Assembly: GCA_013400115.1 (NCBI GenBank) | Contig: VXBP01008284.1 | Location: 47,902-111,901 of the forward strand | Length of the DNA: 64,000 bases | Reading direction: 5' to 3' | Origin: Rhinopomastus cyanomelas | Taxonomy: Eukaryota > Chordata > Aves > Bucerotiformes > Rhinopomastidae | Shown here: piece after piece, positions 1 to 12,911 of the stretch | How the letters are laid out: every line of letters begins with the position of its first letter | Numbering within the stretch: the first letter of the stretch is position 1 | Program-made: the position numbers and the translations under genes | The notes under the pieces: generated by a model | What the model saw: the letters and a program-made list of their open reading frames with translations, nothing else | Databases searched by the model: none | What the model was told of the DNA's origin: nothing

Positions 1-165
1 CCAAGCTCAAGAGACCCAGCTCCCTCAGCCTTTCCAGGGAGATGCTCCACTCCATCACCTTTGTGGCTCTGTGCTGGACTCTCTCCAGCAGTTCTGTGTC
101 CTTCTTGGACTGAGGGGCTCAGAACAGGACACAATATTCCAGATGTGGTTTAAGCATGAGTTTTT
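1..165 (-). mobile_element. CR1 LINE fragment, cut by window edge
   Basis: Antisense CR1 3'-region text is visible, including gctccctcagcctttcc, gtgctggactctctccagca and ggacacaatattccagatgtgg. The 3' end lies outside the window to the left. Confidence 0.9.
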
Positions 166-867
166 TATTTTAGTGGTTTATTTTAGTGGGGTTTTATTTC
201 TGGAGAAAAGTTAGGAGCATGGTGTCAGGTATTTTCTTCATCTCCTGAAATTCCATACCTGATTTTAAGGGGTCAGGAGCTGTGCCTCTTCTTGTGTCTT
301 GTTCTGTTTGGCATCTGAGGCCTCTGCAAAACACTCAGGCTGGCTCAAAGGGCAGCTCTTAGTTGGAAATGCCGAGTTCACACAACTTCTGAGCAGAGGA
401 TCTGAAGCTCAAAGTGGTGCTTGTGAAAGAAGTTTTGTCAGCAAGGTCTCCTGAATCTCCTTCTTCACACAGGTCTGTCGCATTCCTGAATGGGCAGTTC
501 TTTCTTTTCACTGAAGGTAACAGATGTGACACAGAGTTCTGTGCGTAGTCTCTTCTTTATTACTGATCTCCAAAAGACTCTCTCTGAAAGGGTCCTTTCC
601 CACAGTGTTTGAAACCAAAAAATCTGAGCATTCCACTGACCAGGCTTCAACAAAAGAGGATACTCCATCCAAAACTATGAACTCATCATGTGAAACTGGT
701 TTCTCATCAGCAACCAAACTAATTGTCACATCTTTCCACCTCATTTTAAAAAATAATTCTACCAATATTTTCTAAAACCCTCTCAGAAGGGCTTTCTTTT
801 CCCTGGCGGAAGGCAGCGGTGGCATCCTACCGGAAGTCATCCAAACTTAAAGGGACAGACAGCCTAA
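166..867. other. Single-copy intron
   Basis: No repeat, RNA gene or exon recognised. The open frames on the minus strand (465-765) overlap in different frames and have no family features. Confidence 0.6.
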
Positions 868-1317
868 AGAAGAAGCAGTCAGAGCTGCTGGAGAGAGTCC
901 AGCACCAAGCCACAAAGGTGATGAAGGGAGCAGAGCATCTCTCTGATGAGGAAAGGCTGAAGGAGCTGGGTCTCTTGTGCTTGGGAAAAAAGGAGGCTGA
1001 GGGGTGACCCCATTAATATTGATAAATAAGGAAAAGGTGAGGGTCAGGAGGACGGAGCCAGGCTCTGCTCAGTGGCACCCAATGATAGGACAAGGGGCAA
1101 CAGGTGTGAGCTGGAGCAGAGGAGGTTCCATGTAAGTATGAGACGAACTTCTACCCAGTGAGGGTGACGGAGCACCGGAAGGGGCTACCCAGGGGAGTCT
1201 GCTTCTCTGGAGACATTTAAAACCTGTCTGGCCATGTTCCTGTGTGACTTGATCTAGGTGATCCCGCTGTGGCAGGGGGATTGGACTAGATGTCCCTAAT
1301 ACTCTGTGATTCTGTGA
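868..1317 (+). mobile_element. CR1 LINE, 5'-truncated
   Basis: This is a sense-strand CR1 tail of about 450 bp. It contains gagctgctggagagagtcc, the gaggaaaggctgaaggagct block and tgtgacttgatctaggtgat. It ends in the tail repeat ctctgtgattctgtga. Confidence 0.92.
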
Positions 1318-2024
1318 AGTCCCACTTCTCTCATCTCTTTGAAGGACTTTTAGGGAAAGAAAATTGTATGGAATCAGGCTAGATCTCCAGTGCCACGTGG
1401 ACAACTCTACACTTTTAAAGATGTTTTCCAACCTTAACAATTTTAACTGTAACTTAAGCCTTTATGTGGAGAAGCCTGTGGACAAGACATGGACAGGGGC
1501 ATATTTTTATTCACATCATCACAGGAGTGTCAGATCTTGAGCCACATTTCATGTCAGCTCAAGAAAATACAAAGAAGTAAAGATCTCTGCAGGCCAAAGC
1601 AGAAGAAACTTAGCTGTCTGATGCTCCCATTTCTGCACAGTGGGCTGGTTGCACTAGCTGCCCTCAAAGTGTTCTCGGGTGTTCTGATTCAGCTAAGGCT
1701 TTGGCAGCATGAGTGGTGGTTTGGGGGGTTATTTTTCTGTAGGGCATCACTTTTTGCTTCAGTTGTTTTACTTTGCAGAAGCTGAGATAGGTGGAAAAGG
1801 TTGCAGTAGATGGAGAGGATATGTACAGTGAATATAAGCAGAATCTTCAGAAGACATGAAGCCCACAAGGTTAACAGATGGTTCAGAACATATTAGCAGT
1901 TGAGAAGAAGGCCTGAAGTTATCGGTAGTTCTACATCTCATTCTCAAAGGTACTGGAAATCACCAAAGCAGTGACACTAAAAGGAGTCTTTCTGGTGTCA
2001 TGCAAAGACGCAGCTGTCAATTTG
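1318..2024. other. Single-copy intron
   Basis: Nothing recognised. The 98-codon open frame at 1489-1785 shows no domain or splice context. Confidence 0.6.
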
Positions 2025-2130
2025 ATCATAGAATCATTAGGGATTGGAAGGGACCTTGAAAGATCATCTAGTCCAATCCCCTGACACAGCAGGGTCACCT
2101 ACACCAAGTCACACAGGAACACATCCACGG
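2025..2130 (-). mobile_element. CR1 LINE 3' end
   Basis: Antisense tail atcatagaatcattaggg is followed by attggaagggaccttgaaag and the aagtcacacaggaacaca block. The copy is truncated after about 105 bp. Confidence 0.9.
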
Positions 2131-2865
2131 CTGATACCTAAGAACAATCTCATAACCACAAACTGCTCTGTTTGGAAGCCCTTGAATCATTTCTTGGAGA
2201 GGAGGAAACCTCAAGAGTCAAGTACTATTGCTATGGGGAGTTGAGTACTCTTGTCCCATTTGAATTCTCTTTCTCCCAATGGTACCTCCTCCAGCCCTGT
2301 CTTACAAAGCCTGCTACAAACAAATGTGCATTTTCTCATGGAAATATTTCCTCCTGGAGACATAAAAGAAGAGCCCAGGGAATTTGAGACAAGATGGGGG
2401 TGTGTTTCACTTTTTCAAGGGGTTTTTTTAGTCTCAAAAAAAGAGAAACAAAAGACTTTGAATGAAAATAAAGGCACTCTTACCTGGAAGGACACACAAT
2501 TCTCCTGAGTTAACATGCAAAAAAAGTTCCTCAGAGGCAATTTATTTCTAATTCGGGATCTGTGTAACAGATTATTTAAAGAGACCAAAATGAGGATCAA
2601 AGACCCCAAAGTGGGGAATAGAGAATGAGTGCGATGATTGTTATTTAAATTTAAAGAAGTGATGTTTTTGACATTGTGACACTGCTGAGCAGCATGAAGT
2701 GAGGCTTTGCTGTTTATGGGGAGGACAAAACAGCCCGAGGAGTGCTTAGGCTGGCCAGATCGAGGAGGTCTCAAAAGCATTTGGTCATATGTGGTCCTCA
2801 AGATACTCTGTTGTTTCAACACAACTCATAAGAACTGGTGTTCAGCTGCAGCTGAACGTCAAACT
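2131..2865. other. Single-copy intron
   Basis: Nothing recognised. A 135-codon minus-strand frame (2415-2822) is compositionally ordinary and probably chance. Confidence 0.6.
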
Positions 2866-3356
2866 AGAGTACTGAGGTCAGTTTTGGGCACCTCCATACA
2901 AGCAGGACATTAAGGGCCTCAAGCAGGTCCAGAGAAGGCCAGCAAGGCTGGGAGCCTTGTGAGGAGCAGCTGAGGGAGCTGGGGCTGGTTAGGCTAAAGA
3001 AAAGGAGGCTGAGGGGAGACCTTCTTGCTGTCTACAGCTGCCTGACAGGAGGGTGCAGAGAGGTGGGGGTTGGTCTCTTCTCAGAAGGAAAAAGTGACAG
3101 TACAAGAGGAAATGGGCTCAAGCTGCATCGAGGAAAGTTTAGAGTGGCCACGAGTAGAAACTTCTTCCTGGAAAAAGTTTTCAGGCCTCGCAACAGGCTG
3201 CCCAGGGAGGGAGTTGAATTACCATCCCTGGTTGTGTTTCACAGTCATGGAGATCTGGAGCTCAGAGACAGGGTTTAGTGGTGGCCCTGGGACAGCTGGG
3301 TTCATGGTTTGACTTGATGTTCTTTTCCAGCCCAGTCAATTCTATGATTCTTATGA
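2866..3356 (+). mobile_element. CR1 LINE, 5'-truncated, signature subfamily
   Basis: The copy runs from gagtactgaggtcagttttg through tgagggagctggggctgg and ends in cagtcaattctatgattc. It carries the unusual block gtgtttcacag plus gagatctggagct (3234-3262) shared with several other copies in the window. Confidence 0.92.
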
Positions 3357-4571
3357 GAAGCTTCCCTTTGTTATGAGGGATAATCATAGGTGTGGTTTTT
3401 GAATCTGCAGACACTATGAAAAATGAAGATGTATAATGATGCAATGGTGGATGAGATTAAAAAAATTGGCACCCAGATGGCAGAAAGCGTTTGTACCTGA
3501 CAGCTTAACAACACTGGGATTCACCTGGGACATTTCTCCTTGTTTCTGTGAGATAATCGCCGAGTATAAAAAAACTGGAGACATTTCCAGCTTTAAATCT
3601 TGAAGTTGCAGAAGGGAGCAGGTTGGACAGGATCCAGTAGACCAGAGTGAACCAGCATCTACAGAAAGTGCAGAGCAGCTCCTTGCAGAGACCAGAACTT
3701 GCAGAACGCTCAGGGATCCTCCAAACCCCTCAGTTCCAGAAGGACACAAAACTGCTGGAGGGAGTCTGTGATTCTGTGAAACAGAGACCAAATGGTTCTT
3801 TAAGGGAAAGGCTCTTCCAGTTTGAGCCATTTGCTGTTAGTTGCTGGTGTTGGCATCCAGACAGAGTATCCCTCCCTCAGACATTCCTTTCTCACTAGGT
3901 ATATAATTATTCCTTTACATGTTGTCATAGTTTTAAGCTCCTGACTCAGATTTCTTAAATGCCATGTAAGACAACTGTGTATTCCCTTCTCAGAAGTGAG
4001 GGCCAAGGACAGTCTGGAAGGAGATGCAGTCGCTCTCCACTCTAACCTCTCTTTCCTCATGGCTTGCTGATGATGACTCCCTTCCAGAGGAGGTTTTCTA
4101 GGTTCTTACAATTCACTTTTCTGTTTAGAAAAAGTTAATGTCTTTTGGACTTCAGTGGCACTTTGCATCTGTCTCTACTGCTGTGGAGTCTGATGGTGCG
4201 TCCTTCAATCCTGAATGACCCTTTCAATGAAGAAGTCTTTCCTAGGTGCAAGTTCTCTCAGCTTTTACTCAGGTCTGTTCATGTGGTTTTTGGGAATTCC
4301 TGAGAGACCAGGGGCAGTCTTCATGTGGCTTTTATTGCCTTTTTAGCCATCAGAGAGCAAGGAAAATAGTTGGAAGAAATAGTAATTATGTAAACATAAC
4401 TGAACCAAGGTTTGCCTTTAGTTATCCAAGTGAATTAATTGAATGTAATTGATTGATAAGTTGATTTTTTTTTAATTAGTGCTCTTTTATTTCCTGATTT
4501 GTCTGTCAAGAATATTTGTATTTTGGGCTTCAGTTTAAACTACAGAGTTTGAAATTGTGGAGCTAGAGCAT
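3357..4571. other. Single-copy intron
   Basis: Nothing recognised beyond ordinary AT-rich intron. The 138-codon minus frame at 3414-3830 has no recognisable family match. Confidence 0.6.
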
Positions 4572-4803
4572 GTCACAGGCTCATAGAGGAGTTGTGATTG
4601 GAAGGCTTTTATGGAGATCATCTCCAGCAGTTCTGCTCAAGGCGGGCCAGTTTCCAAGGACTGGTTTCAAGCAGCTTCTGAGCATCTCCAAGGATGGAGA
4701 GTCCACAACTTCCTTGGACAATCTGTGCCAGTGCTCCATCAACCTCACAGTGAAAGAGTTTCCAGCTGTTCAGAGGAACCTCCCGTGTTTCCGTGTGTGC
4801 CCA
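4572..4803 (-). mobile_element. CR1 LINE 3' end, degenerate
   Basis: A weak antisense tail (tcacaggctcatagagga) precedes a recognisable CR1 3' UTR: gcatctccaaggatgg, tgccagtgctccatcaacct. Its truncated 5' end abuts the oppositely oriented copy that begins at 4804. Confidence 0.75.
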
Positions 4804-5098
4804 CCCTGAAAGGAGGGGTAGAATGGTGGGACTTGGTCTCTTCTCACAAGGAAAGAGTGATAGGACAAGAGGAAATGGCCTCAAGTTGCACCAGGGAAAG
4901 TTTAGGTTGGACAAAGGGTCCTCAGGCCTTGGAAGAGGCTGCCCAGGAAGGGGGTTGAATCGCCATCCTGGCTGTGTTTCACAGTTGTGGAGATCTGGCG
5001 CTTAGGGATAAGGTTTAGTGGTGGGACTGGGAGAGTTGGGTTGATGTTTGGACTTGCTGATGTTGAAGATCTTTCCCAGCCTGAACAGTTCCATGATC
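4804..5098 (+). mobile_element. CR1 LINE 3' fragment, signature subfamily
   Basis: Visible blocks are ctgaaaggaggggtagaatg, ggaaatggcctcaagttgca and the signature at 4974-5002. It ends in cagcctgaacagttccatga. It is 5'-truncated and lies head to head with the preceding minus-strand copy. Confidence 0.9.
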
Positions 5099-6116
5099 CT
5101 ACCTAAACCATGCTTTGTACATTGCTTTTAAAGTAAATTTGTCCTTCTTTACAATCCCAGGGCACACATCTTAAAGATCTTTTCCCAGCGAGATGATTAG
5201 CAAGAGGAACTGGGCAAGAGTGAATTGGAGTCTTGAATACCAGGAGTGTGCCATCACCTCGCTCACTGTGAGCAGAAGTTCTGGTAGCCTTCCTCATTAT
5301 GAGCTCTGTGATCACTTGCTGAGTCTGTCTCCTGGACACAGATCTGAGTGGGTGAGCTGCTGAGGATCTCAGCTGTTTGCCTACACCTGACATACTGCAG
5401 TTACTTTATAGTGCCAAGTCAGACCAAGTCTCCAGCACTCATTGTGGTTGAAACCAAATACTTTGTTAATGTAATTGAGGAAAAATTTTTTATTCTTTCT
5501 CATTCAAATGAAAGTTCTTTTAATTCATTTTGGTTTCAGTCTGTTGCCGCATCACTCATAGAATCACAGAATCGTTCAGGTTGGAAAAGGTCTTTAAGAT
5601 TGTCAAGTCTTACCATTACCAGATGGCAGATCCTAAGCTGAGGTACAGTGTAATGGATTGGGAAACCACTTCTGCAGCCAAGACTCCAGAGAATTACACC
5701 ATGACAGTCTGCAAAACAAAATACTAAGCTTAGAGCTTAAACTTTTGCCAGTTTAACTTCCTTGGGAGGGGGGAAATTTAAGATAATTGTGTTTGCTGTT
5801 TAGAATATCCCTTCTCCCCAGAAATCCATGGTGTAACATGGCCAAAGTATGGTGTGTGATCATGTAAAATCAGGTGATGTGTTGGCTAGGGAAATCTGGT
5901 TTTGGGGTTGAAGGAAAACATTGTAGGATCAGCAGGTGCCATAATTACTGTTAGCAGTCTGCTGGCTGCAGTTACTCCAGTGACAGCAATACCATACGTG
6001 TTCCTTGTTTTTCCTCTGCATCTGGCAGAACAGATGAGGGATTGGATGGGAAGCAGCTTTTAGAAACCCTCCTGAGTTTTGTTGAAACTGAAGAAGTGGG
6101 GACACACCATCATTTG
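5099..6116. other. Single-copy intron around one short CR1 tail
   Basis: Apart from the CR1 tail at 5555-5621, nothing is recognised. Confidence 0.6.
5555..5621 (-). mobile_element. CR1 LINE 3' end, short
   Basis: Antisense tail tcatagaatcacagaatcg is followed by ttcaggttggaaaaggtct. Only about 65 bp remain. Confidence 0.88.
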
Positions 6117-6860
6117 GCGAGATCTGGACAGGCTGGAGAGCTGGGTGAGCAGGAACAGAATGAAGGGCAAGTGTAGGGTGGACATGGGAACAACTGCCTG
6201 CACCCATACTAGTTGGGGGTCTACTCGCTGGAAATCAGCTCTATGGAGAACGGCGTGGGAGTGCTGGGGAACAAGAAGTTTTTCATGAGCCAGCAGTGGG
6301 CCTTTGTGGCCAAGAAGGCCAGTGGATTCCCAGAGTGCATGAAGAGTGTGGCCAGCAGGTCAAGGAGTGTTCTCCTCTACTCTGCCCTAGTGAGTCCTGA
6401 GTTCAGTTCTGGGCTGCCCAGTTCAAGAGAGACAAGGAACTACTGAATAGAGTCCAGCAGAGGCTGCAGAGATCCTGAGGGTGCTGGAGCTTCTCCATGC
6501 TGAAGGACGGCTGAGACACTTAGGGCTGTTCACCTGGAGCAGAGAAGGCTGAATGGGATCTGATCAATGCTGCTGCTAAAGGGCAGGGGCAGGATGAAGG
6601 GGTCAGAGTCTGTTCAGTGGTGCCCAGCGACAGGACAAGGAGCAATGAACACAAACTGAAAGTCCCACCTGAACGTGAGTTAAAAAATTCTTGACTGTGA
6701 GGGTGGCAGAGCACTGTCCCAGGCTGTACAGAAAGGTTGTGGAGTCTTCTGCTCTGGAGAGATTCCATCCTGGGCACCTTGCTCTCAGTGACCCTGCTCT
6801 TGCAGGGCGTTTGGGCTGTGAAGTCTCCAGAGGTCCCTTCCAACCCCCTGAGTGTGTGTG
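6117..6860 (+). mobile_element. CR1 LINE, about 745 bp, degenerate
   Basis: The copy starts in the end of ORF2 (gagatctggacaggctggag), passes through tcaaggagtgttctcctcta and the 3' UTR, and ends in agaggtcccttccaaccccc. The end of ORF2 is broken by several indels. It is an older copy than the RT-bearing one at 13750. Confidence 0.88.
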
Positions 6861-8778
6861 GAAAAAAACCCCGCAGGTCTTTTCCAATGGCCTTGGCTAA
6901 ATGACTTTAACACAACAGATAAGCTTGTGTCTGTCTTTTAGACTTGGATGGCACTCTGGCTTAGGTGTCACACCGTAGTGTTGCAGGCACAACATGCTCC
7001 CTGAGTGTTTCATAGAAAGTAGGGTGTGCTGCTGCAGCTGAAAGACACCGGAAACCCAGATATGATTCTGCTGCAGAGAGGTGTTCTAGCAGCCAGGAAA
7101 CCTTTGCAGCACAACGTGGCTCTGTGTACCTGAGGCTGCTGTCGGAAATTTGGCCCCTGAAGAACCATTGTGCTGTCTTGAAAGGGTGGGACCAAGTGCA
7201 AGACAATGTTTTCCATATGTCACAAGAAATATTAGCCATTTCTTCTCTTTTCTGCTAGCTGAACTATAGTAAGAATGCTTGTTCTTAGAGGGTTTCCTTC
7301 ACCAAAGTGTGGGGAACAGATTTTATAACAGTCTATTCCATGTTTAGGAATAATCTAGTTTAAAAAATAGTGTATGAAAATCATGTATTGACAAAGATTT
7401 TGGAGATGCAAACTTCACTCAGATACTAAATGTTGCTTGAATGTAGCTGGGAAAAAGAACTGCTGCAGGAATCGGTTTCCCATGGTAACACCAGCAAGGA
7501 TTTCACACTGAAAAGTGAGAAAACCCTACGTGGTTCTTTTGTGGGTCGTGTTTTACAACAACAACGACCATATCTATTTTTAATGAGGCATTGTAATAAT
7601 TTAAGTCCATTACAATTTATCCCCATTAAAATGTTAAAGCATGGGAGAGACCAACATGGTTTTTCTAAACGTCCCCTGATTTTTACAGCAGTGGGGGTGA
7701 CTTCTCTGACGTTCTGCTTTCAACATCATAAGAACACACAGCCTTGAAATGATGGTTTACTGGAATCAATACAATCTTAGGGCTCTTCATAACTGATTTA
7801 AATCCTAAATGCTTTTGGGGAGCGGGAGGGAGAGCACATGCTGACAGTCAGGGTCAGTCTGGACTGCAGAACTGATAAATGGGATCCCCATGGCTCTTAC
7901 AAATTCAGCCACTCATTAATTTTTCAGTGCAGCAGCCTGTCATCTGGAAATGCTGATTCACTGAAACCAGGGGCTTGGAAGTATCTTGGAAAGAAAACTT
8001 GGAAAGGTCTTTCCTAATAAAACTGGCTGAAGGTGCAGCCAGGCAGAGCTTCCAAGGCAGGCGCTCAGACTAGTTGTCTGGGAAATTCAGATTCCTGCTC
8101 CACCTGGTTCCCAGTCAGGGAGCAGAGCAGGAGCTTTCCCAGAGGAACACAAGAACACCAGCTCACTGGATTTGTAGGAATTCCTGTCCCCTGTTTCGGG
8201 TAGTAAGTAGAGCATTATCTAGGAGGTTAAACCATGGGAATCTTAACCAGACTTGGAACAGGGAACAAGTGGGTTTGTGTCCTTTCACTGTCCAAACAGC
8301 AGGCAAAGGTCATTCTGTAAGGAAAAATCATCACAACCTATTAGAAACAGACAGTCTCAGCTCGGTTGAGCTGATGTTGCTAAAAAGCCCATCCTCTCAG
8401 CACAGATGGCCATCGCTAGGAAATAACAAGGTCAGATATTACAGTCCTCATCCCTTTCACTGGCTAGAAAACACTTTCACCCTCAGCTAGTTCCCTCCTA
8501 TGCTACTGGCCAGCATGGTTTGGAAAGGGAGGGGTCTTGGCTGCTGTGCTGCATGGCTGGACGTTGATGTGCTGGGCTGATGGGTAATCACTGACAGCTG
8601 CATAATTCCATACGTGGTTCCATTGTCACAAGAATTTCTGCATTAAATATTGTTAACTGCTCAGAAAGGGCAGGGGAAGACGTGGTTGTTCTGGATTTGA
8701 TTCTTCCAGAGGACTTAGAAAATTAAAATAACAAAAGATCTGTGCAATGGTGTAGAATAATTCTATTTCTCAGGACAA
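6861..8778. other. Single-copy intron
   Basis: Nearly 2 kb without a repeat. Open frames at 7430-7747 and 8074-8490 (the latter from a TTG) have no recognisable domain, signal peptide or splice context and are treated as chance. Confidence 0.6.
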
Positions 8779-8855
8779 GGAGAACCTGCTCTAGCAGGGG
8801 GATTGGGTTAGATGATCTCCAGAGGTCCCTTCCAACCCCTACTATTCTATGACTC
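8779..8855 (+). mobile_element. CR1 LINE 3' end, short
   Basis: Visible are tgctctagcagggggattgg, gatgatctccagaggtccct and the tail actattctatgact. Confidence 0.88.
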
Positions 8856-9459
8856 TAAAGAGTCTGCTAAAAATGAAGAAATACAAAACCCCTCCTGTTC
8901 CTGGATCTTAAGGAAATCAGAGCCCTAAGTAAAACAACCATATAAATAAAGTCTCAAGTGAGTCTCATATGAGAAGCAGAATAACAATAAAGAAGTGATG
9001 TTCCTTATAAAAAACAAAATTCCTCAACCATGGAAAATATTAATTCTTATAAACAGACTATTTCTGAGGAATTTTGTTAAAATAAATAGATTCCAAAAAT
9101 GGGGATTCTTGTTTTTATTTTATATTTTCGCACAAAGCCAGAGTCCAGTTGCAAAAATCCACTTTCTCTTCATCTCCACGATTCAATCCTTTGCAAATTA
9201 CTGTTATCACCAGTAAGAGTTCGTAGCAACCCACTGGTGTAAGTAGATTATTCCACCCAGAGCATTGTTTTCCTCCAATTAACATGTGCAGCTCATTTAG
9301 GATGACTAGGAATTGCAGAGATCAGCCCTGGGTTGATCTCTGGGTCTGTGAAAGTTCTACACAATATTTCGTGTCATACAGGTGTAAATATAGGAATCTA
9401 AGACACCCCAGACCATCTCATCTCGTGGTGTGGCTAACCAGAATAAAACGGGGCTTCTA

Positions 9460-9740
9460 GCTGCAGCCCAACTGCCATTTGTTTTGTAATCAATTAAATC
9501 CTGAAGTGGCAGGTCAAAAGTGGGACCATTGTTTTAACACTAACTAATTACAAAGTGGTTTTTAATTAGTGTTTTTGAATGTTAAATTCAGTTTGGCAGT
9601 AGGAACAGAACAGATCTGTTGGGCTTTTAGGATTAGCGACACAGACTATTGTGTGAAGTCGTTTGCTGTTATTTCTAGCGTTAGAAAATCAAGGGTCCTT
9701 TTATTTTTTTTATTTGAATAATGATGATAAAAATTGGGAA
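9460..9740. promoter_or_regulatory. AT-rich candidate conserved element
   Basis: The stretch has several homeodomain-type TAATTA or AATTAA cores (aatcaattaaatcc, aactaattacaaag, tttttaattagtgt), followed by a repeat-free AT-rich segment. No repeat explains it. Regulatory role is inference only. Confidence 0.25.
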
Positions 9741-9996
9741 GTGAATACAAGACTCTTCCAGAACCAGTGAAGGAGTACTTCTAGCACGTCTCAGAAGATA
9801 CATATTCCTTATCAGTTTTTATGTTTTATGTTCTTTTGCAGTAAGTTCTTATCTTCCCTTGAGTTTTTAAGATGGCAGGCACTGGTTAAGAGGACACATT
9901 TTAACCCTTGGCAGAAAAAACACCTGAATCCTGACAATAACCAATGAAATCTTCAGCTGGACTTCAGAAACTCTGCAGCAGGTTGTCAATACATTT

Positions 9997-10237
9997 TAGA
10001 ATCATAGAATCGTCGAATCATTCACGTTGGAAAAGACCCTTGGATCATCAACTCCACCAGCCACCCTACTCTACAAGTTCACTTCTAAACCAGATCCCCC
10101 AACACTACATCTAAGTGACTTTTAAACACATCCAGGGATGGTGACTTAACCACCACCCTGGGCAGCGCATTCCAGTGCCTGACCACCCTTTCCATGAAGG
10201 ATTTTTTCCTGATGTCTAGTCTAAACCTACTCTGTTG
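9997..10237 (-). mobile_element. CR1 LINE 3' end
   Basis: The antisense tail agaatcatagaatcgtcgaa is followed by gttggaaaagacccttggat, the aaacacatccagggatgg block and gatgtctagtctaaacct. It resembles the copies at 19994 and 51857. Confidence 0.9.
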
Positions 10238-11590
10238 TTTTCTTGCTCTATTGATTAATTATAAATAAGGATTACCCTAAATTAGTGCAGTGAAATTGGA
10301 AATTACAGTTAGGATTGTCCATTTAGCCTAAAGTCTAAATATATCTTGGAGCCCAGTCAATGAAATGGAGATCCATCATAAAACATGAGGTGAGGTGAAG
10401 TTTGGAGAGCTCAGCACAGGGAGAGCTGAACACTACAGGCACTACAAGGGACGTGTTTTATCAGATTAAAATCGCAGAAAAAGAGGTAAACAAGTTTTCA
10501 GTGGCTATTCTGACAAGTTTTCACTTGCCTCTTGCTTTTTGTCTTCTCTTTGACACTTATCAGTTAAAATCAGAAGGCAAACTATCCTGACCAAGCTTGA
10601 ACGTTTGTTCCCCCCCTGCTCTTTTAGATTCAAACAGATTCCGTCAGTTATTTATTCTCTTTATGAAATGCATCGCATAGGTCTTTGTTATGGGGCTGTC
10701 ACTGTCATACAACCATGTAAACCTATTTGTAATCCTGTTCTTAGAGTAGATTTTGTGCTTAGATTGTCATCGTGCGCTGTACACTATCTGTTGGAGTTGC
10801 TCACGCTGATCCGATCCAAGTGAAGTACTTTGAGTTAAACCATTGTGCTCATCAAAAAGTCTTTAGGAATTCAGAAATTTGATGAAGAAATTAAAGATTT
10901 TTTTTTAATGCTGGGGTAAAAAATAATTAAAAATCACTCTTTTATGTAATAGTTGTAAAATACTGTAGAAGTCACAAGAGAGCATCAGTCAGGGCTGTTT
11001 TATAATTGCTAGAGGGTCAGCTGCGATGCTTGTTAATTCTTATCAAGTGAACAGATTAGTTATTAACGCTGACCTTTTTCCCTTCGAGTTTCCAGTGTTC
11101 CTCTTACGAAAGCTGTGTTTCCACCTAGAAGTATTTCTTTTATGTAATTCCTATCCAGAGGATTTGGAATGTTTTATTTCTCTCCAAACTCAGGAATATG
11201 TTCCTCAGGAATATACCTACATTTGCACCTGGATTCACGCTGTCATTGCGTACTGCAGCCTTCCCTTGGCAAGCTGCAGGACTCATGGAGAGCTCATTTC
11301 TCCCTGGTCCATCTGCCTTTGGGTATTGGGCAGGTTGTATCAGCACCCCTAGTCCTGAGATGAACCTGTGCAGCTACACTTCATACTATTTAGTAGTGTG
11401 AACCTTAAATATTTACTCTTAAATATTTACTGGCAGGCTAGACCTCATCCATATCATAGGAACCTGAGCAATACGGCAGAAATGAAATGTTCTGGAGAAC
11501 TGAACTACACCGCTGGTTTAAAATTTCAGTGCTGCTTGATCATTGAACCTAAACCTAAACACCAAGCTCCTGAGGACTCGTTAAAAAATT
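10238..11590. other. Single-copy intron
   Basis: Contains only the 14-bp tandem duplication and a small near-palindrome aggaatatgttcct near 11192. No exon is recognised. Confidence 0.6.
11404..11431. repeat. 14-bp perfect tandem duplication
   Basis: cttaaatatttact occurs twice in direct succession. Confidence 0.95.
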
Positions 11591-11805
11591 TCATAGAATC
11601 CTGACTGGTTTAGGCTGGAAGGGACCTCAGAGATCACCCAGTGCCAACCGCCTGCCTTGGGCAGTGACACCTCTGACTAGACCAGGGTGCCCACAGCCCT
11701 GCCTGGCCTGACCTTGAACACTTCCAGGAATGAAGCAGCCACAACCTCCCTGGGCAACCTGTTCCAGTGCCTCAGCACCCCCACAGGGAAGATTTCTTCC
11801 TAATT
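11591..11805 (-). mobile_element. CR1 LINE 3' end
   Basis: Antisense tail tcatagaatcctgactgg is followed by ggctggaagggacctcagag and cagccacaacctccctgggc. This stretch helps identify the split host CR1 at 51829/53195, which carries the same block interrupted. Confidence 0.9.
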
Positions 11806-12911
11806 AGAACTGCTCCTGCTCTAAAGGGGGAGGATGTTGCATCTGATATAAATAGTAGCAGTCATGTTCTTTGAGCAATTTCTCAAAGAAGACCCATATG
11901 GTCTAAGGAGACTTTTCCCCACAACCTCTACTTTAGCTTAAAAGAGAAATAAAAGGAAAACCAGACCTGGACCAAACCATTGTCGTGTGCATGCTCTCAT
12001 CTCAGGTCCTTCTCTCCTCTGGAGAACTCACTGAGCAGAAATCAGATGGCTGTACGATTCTTCTCCAGCCTTATTTGCTGTTCCTTTGTCACATGTGGTC
12101 CCCCTCTCCTCCAGCAGCCAGGGAGAAGCTTCTCTTCACAGCTTTTCCCCATTTTGTCAGGGAGAATCCCTGCTTCAGCAATCTGCTTCTCCCCAGGATG
12201 TTTCAGTTAGAAAACCTGATGCGTCCTTGACAATGGCTGCTCCTTTCTGTCCTAGTCTTCCGCAGTCCAGGTGTTGTGATTCCTTTCTTTTGCCTGGTGT
12301 CTGCAGTTTCCCTGGTTTTGGGAATCTGCCTCAAATACATAAAATTTAATGTAAAAAATATTTCTTAAACTTGTTTTCCCAAGTCAGGTCCAAAACGCAT
12401 CACGTTTGAAACTTGCTGAGGTGCTTTGTTAGGGTTGTTGCGTGGAAATGTTCATGCAAACTCAACATTCACTGTAATTTACACTTGCTTCATCATTTCT
12501 TTGGCTGTAATTGCTTTTTAACATTTGACAGTCAGCTTAGGATAAATCGGAATGGTGAGGTCTAGCAGTCCAGTTACATGAAGTAACTACCGTTTGGTGA
12601 TATTTGTAGCATTTTTTATTTAGGATTAACTTATTTCTTTAGGTCTCTCAAAGATATTGCTGATTTTTGTATTTCTGAACACATTCCTCCATCTCCCAAA
12701 TAATCCTAAGATCTGCTCGAGGATCCTCTCACACTCATCTGGAGACTGGGTAGCTGTGGGGGGACACCACAACTGTGTGAAGGGCTCTCCATACTGAAAA
12801 CCAGAAGCTTTTGTGCCTCAGTCCATTAGGTTTGGGGTTTGGGACGGGGGTTTTCTGTTGATTGTGGCTGGTTTGTTTTAGAAATATGCATTTTGCAAGC
12901 AGGGTTCAAGG
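11806..12911. other. Single-copy intron
   Basis: Pyrimidine-rich around 12000-12300, giving three overlapping open frames with low-complexity composition. No exon recognised. Confidence 0.6.

Noticed and set aside
8074..8490. 138-codon plus-strand open frame.
   Set aside because: TTG start, no recognisable domain; chance frame in intron.
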